A DNA stretch of 64,000 nucleotides from Sphaerulina vaccinii. Its lineage: Eukaryota; Ascomycota; Dothideomycetes; Mycosphaerellales; Mycosphaerellaceae. The stretch is from NCBI GenBank assembly GCA_022570795.1, contig JAKUDP010000002.1, positions 3,038,001-3,102,000 on the forward strand. The letters run 5' to 3'. Position numbers and translations under genes: made by a program. The notes under the pieces are model-generated. The model searched no databases and was not told the DNA's origin. It was given only the letters and a program-made list of their open reading frames with translations. Positions 55,144-64,000 of this stretch are shown one piece after another (the stretch's first letter is position 1; every line of letters begins with the position of its first letter).

Positions 55144-55462
55144 TCAGATATTACTCGGACAAAGCGAACCCTTTGAGCCACCACTAGCCTCCGCACCCTG
55201 AGCACCACAATACTTCGTACAATAATGCGTCATCTCATCACCACCAATATGCCAATCCCCCGAATGACATCCACCATCATCAGCATTCTACGAAGTCAGT
55301 CACCTCAACTCTCCAAAACAGCATTGGAACTGTACTCACAAAACTACAATCAGGACATCTATCCCATTGCTTCGTCCCAGTTTTGCGGTTCTTATAATAC
55401 CCGCAAGCACATTCGGTAGCTGCATCCATGGTTTCGTAAGTTTCTGTTGCTGTGCAGCCTGC
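55144..55462 (-). CDS. small cysteine-rich protein, 5' end unresolved (partial)
   Basis: Minus strand. Exon 55462-55340 and exon 55287-55144 are joined by a 52-nt intron (GTGAGT...CTGAC...CGTAG), giving a continuous frame ending at TGA 55144. From the internal Met at 55429 it would be 77 aa. The frame continues upstream to a CCCTAG acceptor at 55463, so an earlier exon, perhaps with a signal peptide, is likely but was not found. The sequence has paired cysteines (CACG, RCPDCSF, GGCHSGDWH, HYCTKYCG), suggesting either disulfides or zinc binding. No known family was recognised. Convergent with the CorA-like gene, 121 bp away. Confidence 0.5.
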
Positions 55463-56640
55463 CTAGGGACCTGTGGCCCAGTTTGGGGTTGTGAATTTTC
55501 GGCCTGAGACGCAGACGGCGACGTTGTGGAGTTTGGCGAAAGATCTGAGGGGCTCCTGTGTCAGTGAACGACTCTTGGACGACAGACGGAATGGATATAC
55601 CCGATAGTGTACAGAGATGCTGCCAGCAAGGCAACGATTGTGGTCCTCAAACTGATGATCGGTGAAGTGGCTTGTGAACTTGTGGCTGAGTATGTTGGGC
55701 GGCTTGTCGATGTCAAGATACTGAGCGATGAATACTCAACCTGATCTATGGCTGTACAAGTCTGAGTGAACACATCTAGCCCGTTCCCTCTTGGACATCC
55801 AAGTGTTGCGCACCGACATCACGATAGGGATAGGGTCCACCAGAACACCACTGACACGAGCCATAGCTATTGCAAGACTCTTTCGAGAGCTCCATGCAGC
55901 ACGACTGAACGATAATCGATGGTGCCATGAAGGCTTACCGACATTATACCTGCTTGAAGATCTACAGATCTATCTGCCTGGTTGTCGCACAGCACACGTG
56001 GAAGGCTAGTCAGCAGTCCACTCCAGCCGAGTACAAAACAGAACATAGCCAGAGCGGCCGCGTACTTCTAGAAAGCTCACTAGACTCGTTCATGGTCGTA
56101 GTCAGCAACGTATGGCTGTTAGTCAGCCACTCCAAGCAAGGCTTAAGTCGCAGCCATAGTTCGACCGAGATCCTCCCTTCTTCACAGCCGAGATCCAGTC
56201 GTGAGGTTTCACATTCCGTTTCACGAGCTAAGGGTATAGAGTAAGAGGAGCGCCTTTGCTTTGCTTTCTTCTCCACTTCACTCCACTTCAGTTCATCTTT
56301 ACATCAAAGCGGTCTTGATCATGTTCAGCAAGTGGAGGGAGAGGTGGAGATGAGACAACCAGGACGCAGTAGTATCTTGGTCGAAGCCATTTCATGATAA
56401 CTTCGCACATAATCTAAGATAGCGCTCGCAGCGGGTATCGTAGCTATGCATATCATCGAGATAAAGCCACCTCGAACTGTGTTGCAAGGCAGGTCGAGAA
56501 TACCCCATCACTCAAGATCTACTTGCTGTAGACAAGCTCTCCATAACGCCATCGCTGAAGTCGTCATCTGTGTAATTCTGCTCCTTGCACCAGAAGTCTT
56601 TGCTGAGGCGAAAGAGGAGACTGATCTTGCTCTGCAGAGC
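55463..56640. other. intergenic region, possible 5' exon of the small Cys-rich gene
   Basis: 1.2 kb. Near 55560-55700 (minus) a hydrophobic stretch (IVALLAASLYTIGYI) could belong to the upstream exon of the small Cys-rich gene, but no clean splice was found. The rest shows nothing recognisable up to the stop of the RING gene. Confidence 0.35.
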
Positions 56641-58653
56641 CTACTCGTCGGACATGATCGAATCTTGGCTCTCACTCACCTGTGCCCACGTACTGGTAGC
56701 GCCAGGTGTCGCCATGTGCTCCTCGAAATCGACCTCCAGTGGACCATTGTCCTCATGAGACTTCCCGGCATCGTCGCTAGCAGGATCGGCATTCTCTTCA
56801 AGTGCAAGTTCGCCCTCCAGCTCCTCAAACGCGTTCTCCATTGCAACATTGCCTTCTTGGGTATCCTCAGGGTCAACAACGTCCCCTTTGTCATCAGCAC
56901 TTCCCTCAGCCGCTGCCCTCTGAAGCGCAAGCTCGGCCTCCAGTCTCGCAATCGCAGTCTCTGTGCGCCAGCCACCACGATCCTCTCGCGCATTACCATA
57001 GAGCATAGGCAGTATCTCTTTGTCAACAGCCTGGAAGTCAGTGTTCACTTCAAAGCCCAAAGATGTGAGCGCCTCTGCCAAGCTCATACGTAGCATGGCC
57101 ACCTTGTGGTTCGGGCCCTTCTCTTCCTTCTCGGCGTTCACGTCAGGGACGACTTCGCGACAGATCGGGCAATTGTTGTACTGCTTCAACCAAGTGACGA
57201 TGCAGTCTTCGTGGAATTTGGCATGACCGCATGGAAGTTGTACGAGAACAGAGTCGGTCTCGAATGCTTCTCGATCGACGCAGCAAGTTTCATCATCTCC
57301 TTCGAAAGTGATCTCACTACGCTGCTTGCGAGGAAGCGCGGCAATGGTCTCATCAGTAGCAGGACGTAGTTGGGGATTGGCATTTGAATCTTGCGCCTCA
57401 TCCCAGTGCTCGAACTGGCCGCTATCATCTCCGCCATCCTCATCATCGTCTTCGTCTTCGATCATGTCATCAAAGGCATAGCCCCACTGTCGCTCGTCGA
57501 GTTGAACGTAGCGATAGCCTCCCATGATTGACCTAATGACTGCTCGGCGCGAGCTAAGCTTGCTGACGAAGTCGTGGACGAGGCCTAGGTCAACGTACGA
57601 GGTTGCCATGAAGCTTTGCTGAAGAGCTTGCTGCTCCCGTAACAGCGTGGGTCCGATGCACACTGGACAGATTGGCTTCTGTAAGGAAGCTGGAACAGGC
57701 GCGATGTTCTGCTCATAGTCTAGCAGTTCCGGCACATAGTCCTTGACCATGTCGCTCAGGCAGGAGATACTGTTCAGGAATCCATCTCTGCATGTCGGGA
57801 TGCAGCGTTGTGGTCCGTGGACGATCTGGCGGATGTAGTCACCGCCTGGGTTCACCATGAACGTGAAGTGCTCTCCTGTGGCCACTGTGCTGATATTGGT
57901 AGCGTCGTCGCATAGATCTTCGCAGTCATGGTATGACTTGCACTCATTGCCGAAGATGTGGTAGCTGTGGTCACCGTTGGCTGAGCCAACCTTGTCGTTG
58001 AAGTTGAGAGGCGCAATTCCAAGCTCAGTGATGTTGCCAGTATTGTCACCCTTTATCACACTCGTGACGATGTACATTGTGGGTGCGAAGGTCTCCGTCT
58101 CAGTTGTTGCATCGCCGCCTGCGGCTTCGGCTTGGGAAGTGGCATTTGTGTCGGACGTGTTAGCATCAGTGGCAGTGCTGTCAACCTCGAGTTCAGCATC
58201 GAGGGCGCCATCGTTGGCAGCTGTAAACGATGCCGAAGTAAGTGTGGGAGGAATGTGGGCGTCATGAGCAGAGCTGGAGGCCAGTCCGCTGTGTGCTGAT
58301 TCAGAGTCGTTGCCTGCCGTCGCGTCTTCATCGCCGTCCTGCTCCATGTCGCTATCTTCTCCCTCATCGTCCTCATCGTCCTCCTCCGAGTCGTCATCCT
58401 CGTCATAATCATCTCCATCCGAGTCGTAATGCAGAGGAGCCACTGTCTTCTGCACAAAAAGAAGACTGCCCGCAGTCACGCCTTGCAACGCAGCATTCTG
58501 CACCTCAGTGAAGCCCTCGATGGCCGCCATGTTGAGCTGTGGCTTCTTCCTCGTTCTGCGGTATTCGAGTCTGCGAAGTGCGTTGTCCTTCGCGGCGGAG
58601 GCGTAATCAAAAGCCCTATCAAGAGATGCTATTAGCTTCTGTAGGCGACGCAT
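56641..58653 (-). CDS. RING-finger protein, probable E3 ubiquitin ligase
   Basis: A single exon of 670 aa from ATG 58653. An alternative Met lies 41 codons in (MAAIEGFTEV). After a basic N-terminus comes a very acidic stretch (about residues 75-115, runs of Asp/Glu), then a Ser/Thr/Ala-rich region. A middle domain follows with many Cys/His (GNECKSYHDCEDLCDD, HGPQRCIPTCRDGFLNSISC, ICPVC). The RING-H2 at about residues 450-500 is CCVD...LPCGHAKFHEDC...WLKQYNNCPICRE. Its second zinc position reads Asp rather than Cys (C-x2-D). The C-terminus is again acidic. RING proteins hand ubiquitin from an E2 to substrates. Targets are unknown. It is a soluble protein with no transmembrane segment. Confidence 0.8.
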   Translation of the reverse strand: MRRLQKLIASLDRAFDYASAAKDNALRRLEYRRTRKKPQLNMAAIEGFTEVQNAALQGVTAGSLLFVQKTVAPLHYDSDGDDYDEDDDSEEDDEDDEGEDSDMEQDGDEDATAGNDSESAHSGLASSSAHDAHIPPTLTSASFTAANDGALDAELEVDSTATDANTSDTNATSQAEAAGGDATTETETFAPTMYIVTSVIKGDNTGNITELGIAPLNFNDKVGSANGDHSYHIFGNECKSYHDCEDLCDDATNISTVATGEHFTFMVNPGGDYIRQIVHGPQRCIPTCRDGFLNSISCLSDMVKDYVPELLDYEQNIAPVPASLQKPICPVCIGPTLLREQQALQQSFMATSYVDLGLVHDFVSKLSSRRAVIRSIMGGYRYVQLDERQWGYAFDDMIEDEDDDEDGGDDSGQFEHWDEAQDSNANPQLRPATDETIAALPRKQRSEITFEGDDETCCVDREAFETDSVLVQLPCGHAKFHEDCIVTWLKQYNNCPICREVVPDVNAEKEEKGPNHKVAMLRMSLAEALTSLGFEVNTDFQAVDKEILPMLYGNAREDRGGWRTETAIARLEAELALQRAAAEGSADDKGDVVDPEDTQEGNVAMENAFEELEGELALEENADPASDDAGKSHEDNGPLEVDFEEHMATPGATSTWAQVSESQDSIMSDE

Positions 58654-59249
58654 GCGCCGATGTCATGTCCGGTCTCCAGTGTCCAGTCCGCGAAGTAAAT
58701 GTTGTGGCAAGCTGGCTAGGCTTTGGCTTCTGGCTGTGACTCCAAGGTAAGAGGATTTGATGTGGAGTCCGGGATGGCGGCTTGAAAAGGTTATCTATGC
58801 AGTCGCTCTAGCAGGGATCTAAGACAAAGTGAAGTGAAGTCAGCGCTTCACGAGCTGCAACGCAACGCAACGCAACGCAACACAGAGGTGAATGACCATC
58901 ATTGTGCAGGTTCCAGATTCTCCAGTGCATTCTAGGGAGCATCAGAATGAGAATGTCTCGATACATACCGCAAAAGCTGAGCACAGAGTGCGTTGCTGTG
59001 GCCGCTGTGTAATGAAGAGCTTGTATTCGAGAAGGACTGTGATGGCGACGCGCTGCCCGCCGATAATTTCGAAAGCAATGCTGTTGTCGCGAGTGAGAAG
59101 CTTCAGAAACGATTATGTGTCGTGTTATGGGTGGCGGCTGCCTTGCGCACGCGAACCAGGCAGATTAGCATCAGGCAACAACTCACCTCCTCGACAGCAC
59201 AGGTAGCATACAACTCCTATGTACAGATTCCTCCACTCATATGCCCACT
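58654..59249. other. intergenic region with GCAAC pentamer repeat
   Basis: No gene seen. A (GCAAC)n run of about five units lies at 58856-58881, near a GAAGTGAAGT/CTTCAC palindromic segment, upstream of the RING gene. Confidence 0.6.
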
Positions 59250-60088
59250 CTACAATGCACCAAGTTCTTTGAGCTTCGAGATCATACCATCAACATCTTC
59301 CACCTTGCCACCTCCTTGTCTAGCAGGCGGCTCAGCGACCTTGACAGTCTTCAGCCTCTTCCCTCCATCCTCCATGCCGTAATCTTTGAGCGTCTTCTTC
59401 TCCAATGGCTTTTTCTTGGCCTTCATGATATTGGGCAAACTCGCGTATCGAGGCTCATTCAATCTCAAATCCGTCGTGATGATCATCGGCAACTTGGCTT
59501 TGAGCGTCTCGACGCCACCATCCACCTCCCTCGTCACAGTCACACTGCCATCTTCCGCAATGTCCACCTTCGAAGCCTGCGTAGCTTGTGGCCAGTTTAG
59601 AAGTCCAGCCAACATCTGTCCCGTTTGATTCGCATCGTCATCAATAGACTGTTTTCCCAGAATGACCAGATTCCTCTTCTCGTCTTCGACAACCTTCTTC
59701 AGCAGCTTCGCTACTCCCAACGGCTCCAGTTCGATCTTATCCTCTTGAACCAGTAATCCTCGATCAGCACCCATAGCCATAGCCGTGCGTAAGATATCCT
59801 GAGACTTCGCAGGTCCGGCTGAAAAGGCCAGAATATCCTCTACGGGCTTCTTTGCCTCACGCATACGGACAGCTTCTTCGATGGATAGTTCGTCGAAGGG
59901 ATTCATCGAGTGTTTGACATTCGTTTCGACGCCTGTTTGCGCCTTATTGACGCGTGGTTTGACCTGTGCGGTGGACATCATCGTTAGCATTGCTTCGCAG
60001 AGAGCGCCACACAGCCATTGAGAGGGAATCGTACAGCATAGTCAATGACCCGCTTCACTGGTACCAGTATCCGTAGTTTCGTTGCCAT
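59250..60088 (-). CDS. electron transfer flavoprotein beta subunit
   Basis: Two exons on the minus strand, 60088-60035 and 59963-59250, with a 71-nt intron, give 255 aa. The 18-codon first exon MATKLRILVPVKRVIDYA joins VKPRVNKAQTGVE to give the characteristic ETF-beta N-terminus. MNPFDELSIEEAVRMRE, ADRGLLV, LVILGKQSIDDDANQTGQML (AMP-binding loop region) and ATQASKVDI are family landmarks, as is the terminal DLRLNEPRYASLPNIMKAKK, the recognition loop that docks on acyl-CoA dehydrogenases. With ETF-alpha it carries electrons from matrix dehydrogenases to ETF-ubiquinone oxidoreductase. Length is normal. No separate presequence is seen, as is usual for ETF-beta. Confidence 0.95.
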
Positions 60089-60574
60089 ATTTGCTGTGTT
60101 GACACTCTATAGGAAGTGCTTTGAAGGCTTGTGGAAGCAGACGTCAGTACGGCAAAGCGACTTCGGCACAAGAAGAAACAATGTGGAGCAAAGCCGAGGG
60201 CATCTGACGATCAGCATATGAGACAGACAGGCAGACAGAGATTCCACAACATCAACTACGATGATCACTTCGGTGAGACCAAGATGCATGATGAGACAGT
60301 CCAGGTTGCCCCAGTTCGTTCATATCTAAAACTACATCGAAGTACAAGTTCAGAATGGCATAAACTACAATCGTGGCATTCAACTTTTTTGTCGATGTCA
60401 ACATTGAGCATGGTTCTTCTGTCTACCCATCATTCGTCCCGGACGCAGCTTGTGTTGTGCGCAAATCTCTGCAGCGTATGTCCATACCAGATAGCCAAAA
60501 ATGCTGCTTGACGACACGAAGAAGTGTAGTATAGCGGAGCGGGATGGAGGCTCATATCATGTGTGTTGTGTTGC
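60089..60574. other. region between ETF-beta start and RRM gene stop
   Basis: 485 bp. It should hold the ETF-beta promoter and the 3' end of the RRM gene, both on the minus strand. No further gene is supported. Confidence 0.5.
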
Positions 60575-61815
60575 TTATGCGGTAGCAGTGTTGACGTTGG
60601 CAGATCCCTCAGCAGTAGATGGCTCAGCGTCGACGCCGGTCTCTCCGATAGGTGCGTTCGGATCCTCGTCCTCCTTGCCTGGGCTATCAATCGCGACCTT
60701 AACAGCGATCTCGCGACCCTCAATCTCCTTGCCGTTCATGTCGGCACAAGCCTTCTCTTGCAGCTCAGTGCTAGCGAGCGTGACGAAGCCGAAGCCGCGT
60801 CCCTTGCGTGGCTCGTTGCGTGCCTGGAGCTTGCGGACCATGAACTTTGGGATAGGGCGGAGGGCGATCTTGGCGGAGGTTGGTTGGTAGTCGGCGAAGA
60901 TCTCGAGAAGCTTCTGAATAGTCAGTATGAGGTAGGAACAATTGTATTGTGATGGAAGTGGCACTTACCTTCTCCTCGCGCAGGTCATAAGGCAGGTTGG
61001 CGACCATGATCTTCGTCTTGCTTGGGACACCATCCTCTGGTGGACCGCGCTGCTTGCGTGGCTCGCGTGGTGCACGTGGCTTGCCCTGCTTGCCATCAAC
61101 AGTGATGGTACCCTCCTCGCCTTCTTGACCAGTCAGAGCCTCGTTAGTGGTCTGGGTGAGTGGGTTGACAGCGGCTGGGGCGTTGGTAGGGCCATCAGTG
61201 GCAGCCTCTGTGGTCTCGCCGTTGGTCTCTCCCTTGCGGCCTCCACGAGCAGCACGGCCACCACGTCCACGTCCGCGGCCACGCCCTCGGGTAGATGAGC
61301 GGCGGCGCTGTTGGCCTTCACCGGCCTCTGCGTTCTCTCCAGTTGGGGCAGGCTTCTCAGAAGCTGGCTCTGGCTTGCGGGCAAGCTGAACAGAGACCTT
61401 GCGATCGAGGATGGTCTTTCCGTTCAGGTTCTCGATAGCACGCTCGGCCTCAGTAGGTGTGGACACGTCAACGAAGGCGTATCCAACTGGGCGAGTGGTG
61501 CGTGGGTTGGTTGGGATTGAAGTGGTTTCGCTGCATCACAGGTCAGCTCGCAACTTCCTCAAGTTTGGTATGGCAAGTGCAAACGTACACAAGGTAGTCC
61601 TGGAAGAACTCCTTCAACTCTCCCTCGGTGGTCGCGTACGCGAGGTTTCCGATATACAGTCTTCTGCCCTCAGCAGCGCTAGCAATGACAGCCTCGTTCT
61701 GAGATGCATTGATGGGCTTGTCGCCGCCAGCTCCGACACTGGCGCCTTCCGCAGTGCCGGTAGGCTCGTTGAGGGTGGTGTTTGCCATTTGGGCGGTTGC
61801 AGCTTCGACAGACAT
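60575..61815 (-). CDS. two-RRM RNA-binding protein with RGG-like linker
   Basis: Three exons on the minus strand, 61815-61589, 61530-60969 and 60913-60575, give 375 aa. RRM1 (about residues 50-125) has RNP2 RLYIGNLAY and RNP1 VGYAFVDV, split by the first intron. The linker is rich in Gly/Arg (RGRGRGRGRGGRAARGG), typical of RNA-binding and arginine-methylated regions. RRM2 (about 245-345) has RNP2 KIMVANLPY and RNP1 KGRGFGFVTL, split by the second intron. It probably binds mRNA in nucleus or cytoplasm, with the overall layout of yeast Sbp1-like proteins, although orthology is not established. Both introns fall at similar places just after the RNP2 helix. It shares its upstream region with the diflavin reductase gene. 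Confidence 0.9.
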
Positions 61816-62316
61816 TTTGTTTGATGGTTGACGACACGAATCGATCTGGGTGTGTGGTAGTCGTGTGGTAATTAAGGAAACGAGGTGCCCTGGTCCGCTG
61901 GTGGAAACAGATTGTCAAGCTGTGAACTGTCAGTCATCGATGCGCTTCCATCAGGCAGAGGCCGCAACAGCGTGATGCCACGTACGGAGAGTTGTTTTGG
62001 CTAGCTTCGTGGCCTGTTGGTGAGTGTGAGATTGGTTTTGGTGATGGTGTTGTTGTGATTGACGATGACAGAAGAAGAGACAGCTGCGAAAGGAGATGGA
62101 CTAGAATTTGGGAAGCAGGCGCGCCAAGCTCTGAACCCCTGTTTTAGCTCTTGCCTCGCCAACTAGCCAATTGGAGGCCCACATTCGACTCTCACATGGC
62201 GAGGTGTCGCGTGAAATTTGCTGCAGCCCGCCACCTGTTATGAGTCGATGATGCACCTTCAGCAGCACATTCGCTGCAACCCTCTACTGACTCTCCAATG
62301 ATTCTGTTGTACAGAT
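61816..62316. promoter_or_regulatory. divergent promoter region, RRM gene / Tah18
   Basis: 501 bp between two divergent start codons, with CT-rich stretches and a CCAATTGG (CCAAT-box palindrome) near 62168. Which gene that box serves is unclear. A pyrimidine tract ending TGTACAG just before 62315 could alternatively be an intron acceptor of Tah18. Confidence 0.4.
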
Positions 62317-64000
62317 ATGCCATCAACGGAAAAGGCCGGCCACGCTGAGGGAGGGGCAGGATCGGGTGTTGCTGGAGGCAAGCAGGCTCAACGGTACGGC
62401 AGCCACAATGCGAGCGTTTGTCCTGCACAGCAGCAAGGTCAATTGCGAAGAAGGGAAAGTCTGATCGAGCCTTGTAGGGTTCCAAATCGAACGGCTTTGA
62501 TCTTATACGGATCGGAGACTGGTAATGCTCAAGATGTTGCAGAAGAGATTGGTCACACGACCGAGCGATTGCGCTTCGATACAACAGTCCTGGACCTCAA
62601 TTCAGTACAGCTGAAAAGAGATATCGTCTTAGTCAAGCCTACCATTGTTATATTTGCCATTTCCACTACCGGACAAGGTGAGATGCCACAGAACGCTCGC
62701 GGCTTTTCGAACAAGCTGCGCAGTACCGCTCTGAAGCCTGGCATGCTTCGCAAAGTCCGGTTCTCCTCCTTCGGTCTTGGCGACAGCTCATATGCTCAGT
62801 ACAATGTCGCCCATAGATGGGTGTGGAGACGTATGTCTGAGCTTGGAGCGCAGTGCTTTTGTGAGAGAGGTGAAGGCGACGAACAGCACCCTGAGGGACA
62901 CAGCGCTGGATTTCGAGAGTGGATTGTGTTGCTCAGGCAGCAACTACTCGAGTGCTTCCCGCTGCCTGATGGCACAGAAGCTATTGCAAAGGACGTCTTT
63001 ATCGAGCCGAAGTGGAAGCTTGCAAAAGCTGATGCTACAACCAGCCCAGAGACTAATGGCACGCACAAACAGGAAACCTGCATCGATATTTCCAGACCAT
63101 CCTCAGCTCTGTTGCCTGTTGTCAACTCCTACACAGCCACTATTGATCGTAACGATCGAATAACAGCGAAAGACCACTTCCAAGATGTGAGACTGCTGGA
63201 CTTGCGCGTCCACGAAAAGGTGCATTACGGTCCAGGTGCCGTTGCAGTGGTCTACCCTAAGAACTTCCCGGAAGACGTGCAAGCCTTCATCGAGCTCATG
63301 GGCTGGCAGGACATTGCAGACATGCCATTATCGCTCACCACGAATCAAGACCTGTCTGCCAAACAGCTTACCACGCCTTCTCCACTACGGAATTTCGACT
63401 TGTCAAGAGTCAAGCTGACCGTGCGATGGCTGCTGGAGAACGTCCTCGACATAATGTCAATCCCTAGAAGGTCATTCTTCGCAGGCCTGGTGCACTTTGC
63501 TAGTTATCTTGAGGACGATGATATTCGGAAGGAACGAATTGTGGACCGACTTGTGGAACTCGCCAACCCTGAACTTATCGATGAGTTATGGGACTACACT
63601 ACGCGCCCCAAAAGAACGCTGCTCGAAGCAATGGCAGACTTCACGCCTGTCAGGGTCCCGTGGCGGTATGCCTTGACCGCACTTCCAGTCATGCGAGGGC
63701 GACAGTTCAGCATCGCCAGCGGTGGCTCACTAAAGGTAGACAGCACTGGCAGGACTAGGCTACAGCTTCTCATAGCAATCGTTGATCCGCCAAGCCCCAT
63801 CATCAAACACCGCAGACGCTACGGCGTATGCACACGATACATTGCGGCACTCCAGGAACAGGAGACAATCAACATCGGTATACAACCAGGATACTTGGAT
63901 GTTGACTCTTCCGAGCTTGACGTTCCTGTAATAATGATTGGGCCTGGTACTGGACTGGCACCAATGCGATCTATGATCCACGAGCGAATCATCTGGGCAC
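62317..64000 (+). CDS. tah18: NADPH-dependent diflavin oxidoreductase Tah18 (5' part, truncated by window end)
   Basis: 561 codons are open from ATG 62317 to the window edge without a stop. About 60 poorly conserved residues precede a flavodoxin-like FMN domain (ALILYGSETGNAQDVAEE, IFAISTTGQGEMPQN, SFGLGDSSYAQYN). The FAD-binding region follows (VPWRYALTALPVMRGRQFSI, with the R-x-FSI FAD motif) and then the start of the NADPH domain (VIMIGPGTGLAPMRSM). Tah18 transfers electrons from NADPH to Dre2 for cytosolic iron-sulfur cluster assembly. The start could lie in an upstream exon, because a TGTACAG acceptor-like sequence sits right before ATATG. The C-terminal NADPH domain lies outside the window. 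Confidence 0.9.
   Translation, partial: MPSTEKAGHAEGGAGSGVAGGKQAQRYGSHNASVCPAQQQGQLRRRESLIEPCRVPNRTALILYGSETGNAQDVAEEIGHTTERLRFDTTVLDLNSVQLKRDIVLVKPTIVIFAISTTGQGEMPQNARGFSNKLRSTALKPGMLRKVRFSSFGLGDSSYAQYNVAHRWVWRRMSELGAQCFCERGEGDEQHPEGHSAGFREWIVLLRQQLLECFPLPDGTEAIAKDVFIEPKWKLAKADATTSPETNGTHKQETCIDISRPSSALLPVVNSYTATIDRNDRITAKDHFQDVRLLDLRVHEKVHYGPGAVAVVYPKNFPEDVQAFIELMGWQDIADMPLSLTTNQDLSAKQLTTPSPLRNFDLSRVKLTVRWLLENVLDIMSIPRRSFFAGLVHFASYLEDDDIRKERIVDRLVELANPELIDELWDYTTRPKRTLLEAMADFTPVRVPWRYALTALPVMRGRQFSIASGGSLKVDSTGRTRLQLLIAIVDPPSPIIKHRRRYGVCTRYIAALQEQETINIGIQPGYLDVDSSELDVPVIMIGPGTGLAPMRSMIHERIIWA

Noticed and set aside
1..64000. CRISPR arrays, bacterial operons, ribosome binding sites, rRNA genes
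   Set aside because: Nothing of the kind is present. The intron-rich fungal gene structure makes prokaryotic signals irrelevant.

Overview
The window is nuclear DNA of a filamentous ascomycete, most likely a Dothideomycete (Mycosphaerellaceae-like). Genes carry short (43-150 nt) GT-AG introns with CTAAC/CTGAC branch sites. Several proteins are typically fungal: a Zn2Cys6-DUF3425 factor, a STAND/NACHT-ankyrin protein, a HET-domain relic and a fused aconitase X. Repeats are AT-rich and full of TAG/TA-type changes, as expected from repeat-induced point mutation (RIP). Two adjacent introns of one gene are near-copies of each other, like the introner-like elements known in this class. All exon joins were made by eye from splice signals and reading frame. 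Start codons were restricted to ATG.

Layout. 1-6030 is a gene-free, heavily RIP-degraded repeat block. At its edge (6.0-12 kb) lies an accessory, immunity-type locus: a HET-domain pseudogene running into the RIP block, a five-exon gene for a truncated, motif-degenerate eEF1A-like GTPase domain, and, head to head with it, a 1283-aa NACHT-ankyrin receptor. After a patch of decayed and AT-rich sequence (12-15 kb) comes a mostly housekeeping stretch (15-41.5 kb). It holds a Zn2Cys6 regulator, a SET-domain protein, Aha1, a LaeA-like methyltransferase, a Cys-rich membrane-tethered secreted protein, the mitochondrial calcium uniporter, aconitase X (cis-3-hydroxyproline dehydratase type, with a C-terminal frameshift), a weak methyltransferase-like protein, a CLC Cl-/H+ exchanger and a Ubp12-type deubiquitinase.

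42257-45814 is a complete but RIP-killed PIF/Harbinger DNA transposon with 19-bp perfect terminal inverted repeats and a TAA target duplication. Beyond it (46.6-64 kb) are a serine/threonine dehydratase, two small secreted proteins (one with 8 cysteines, built from three short exons), an amidohydrolase, a CorA-like transporter, a small Cys-rich protein, a RING protein, ETF-beta, a two-RRM protein and the 5' part of the diflavin reductase Tah18.

Functional links are loose, as usual in fungi. Mitochondrial and redox functions recur (MCU, ETF-beta, Tah18). The most unusual items are the eEF1A-like/NACHT head-to-head pair and the introner-like family, whose 3' module also appears in introns of two other genes here.
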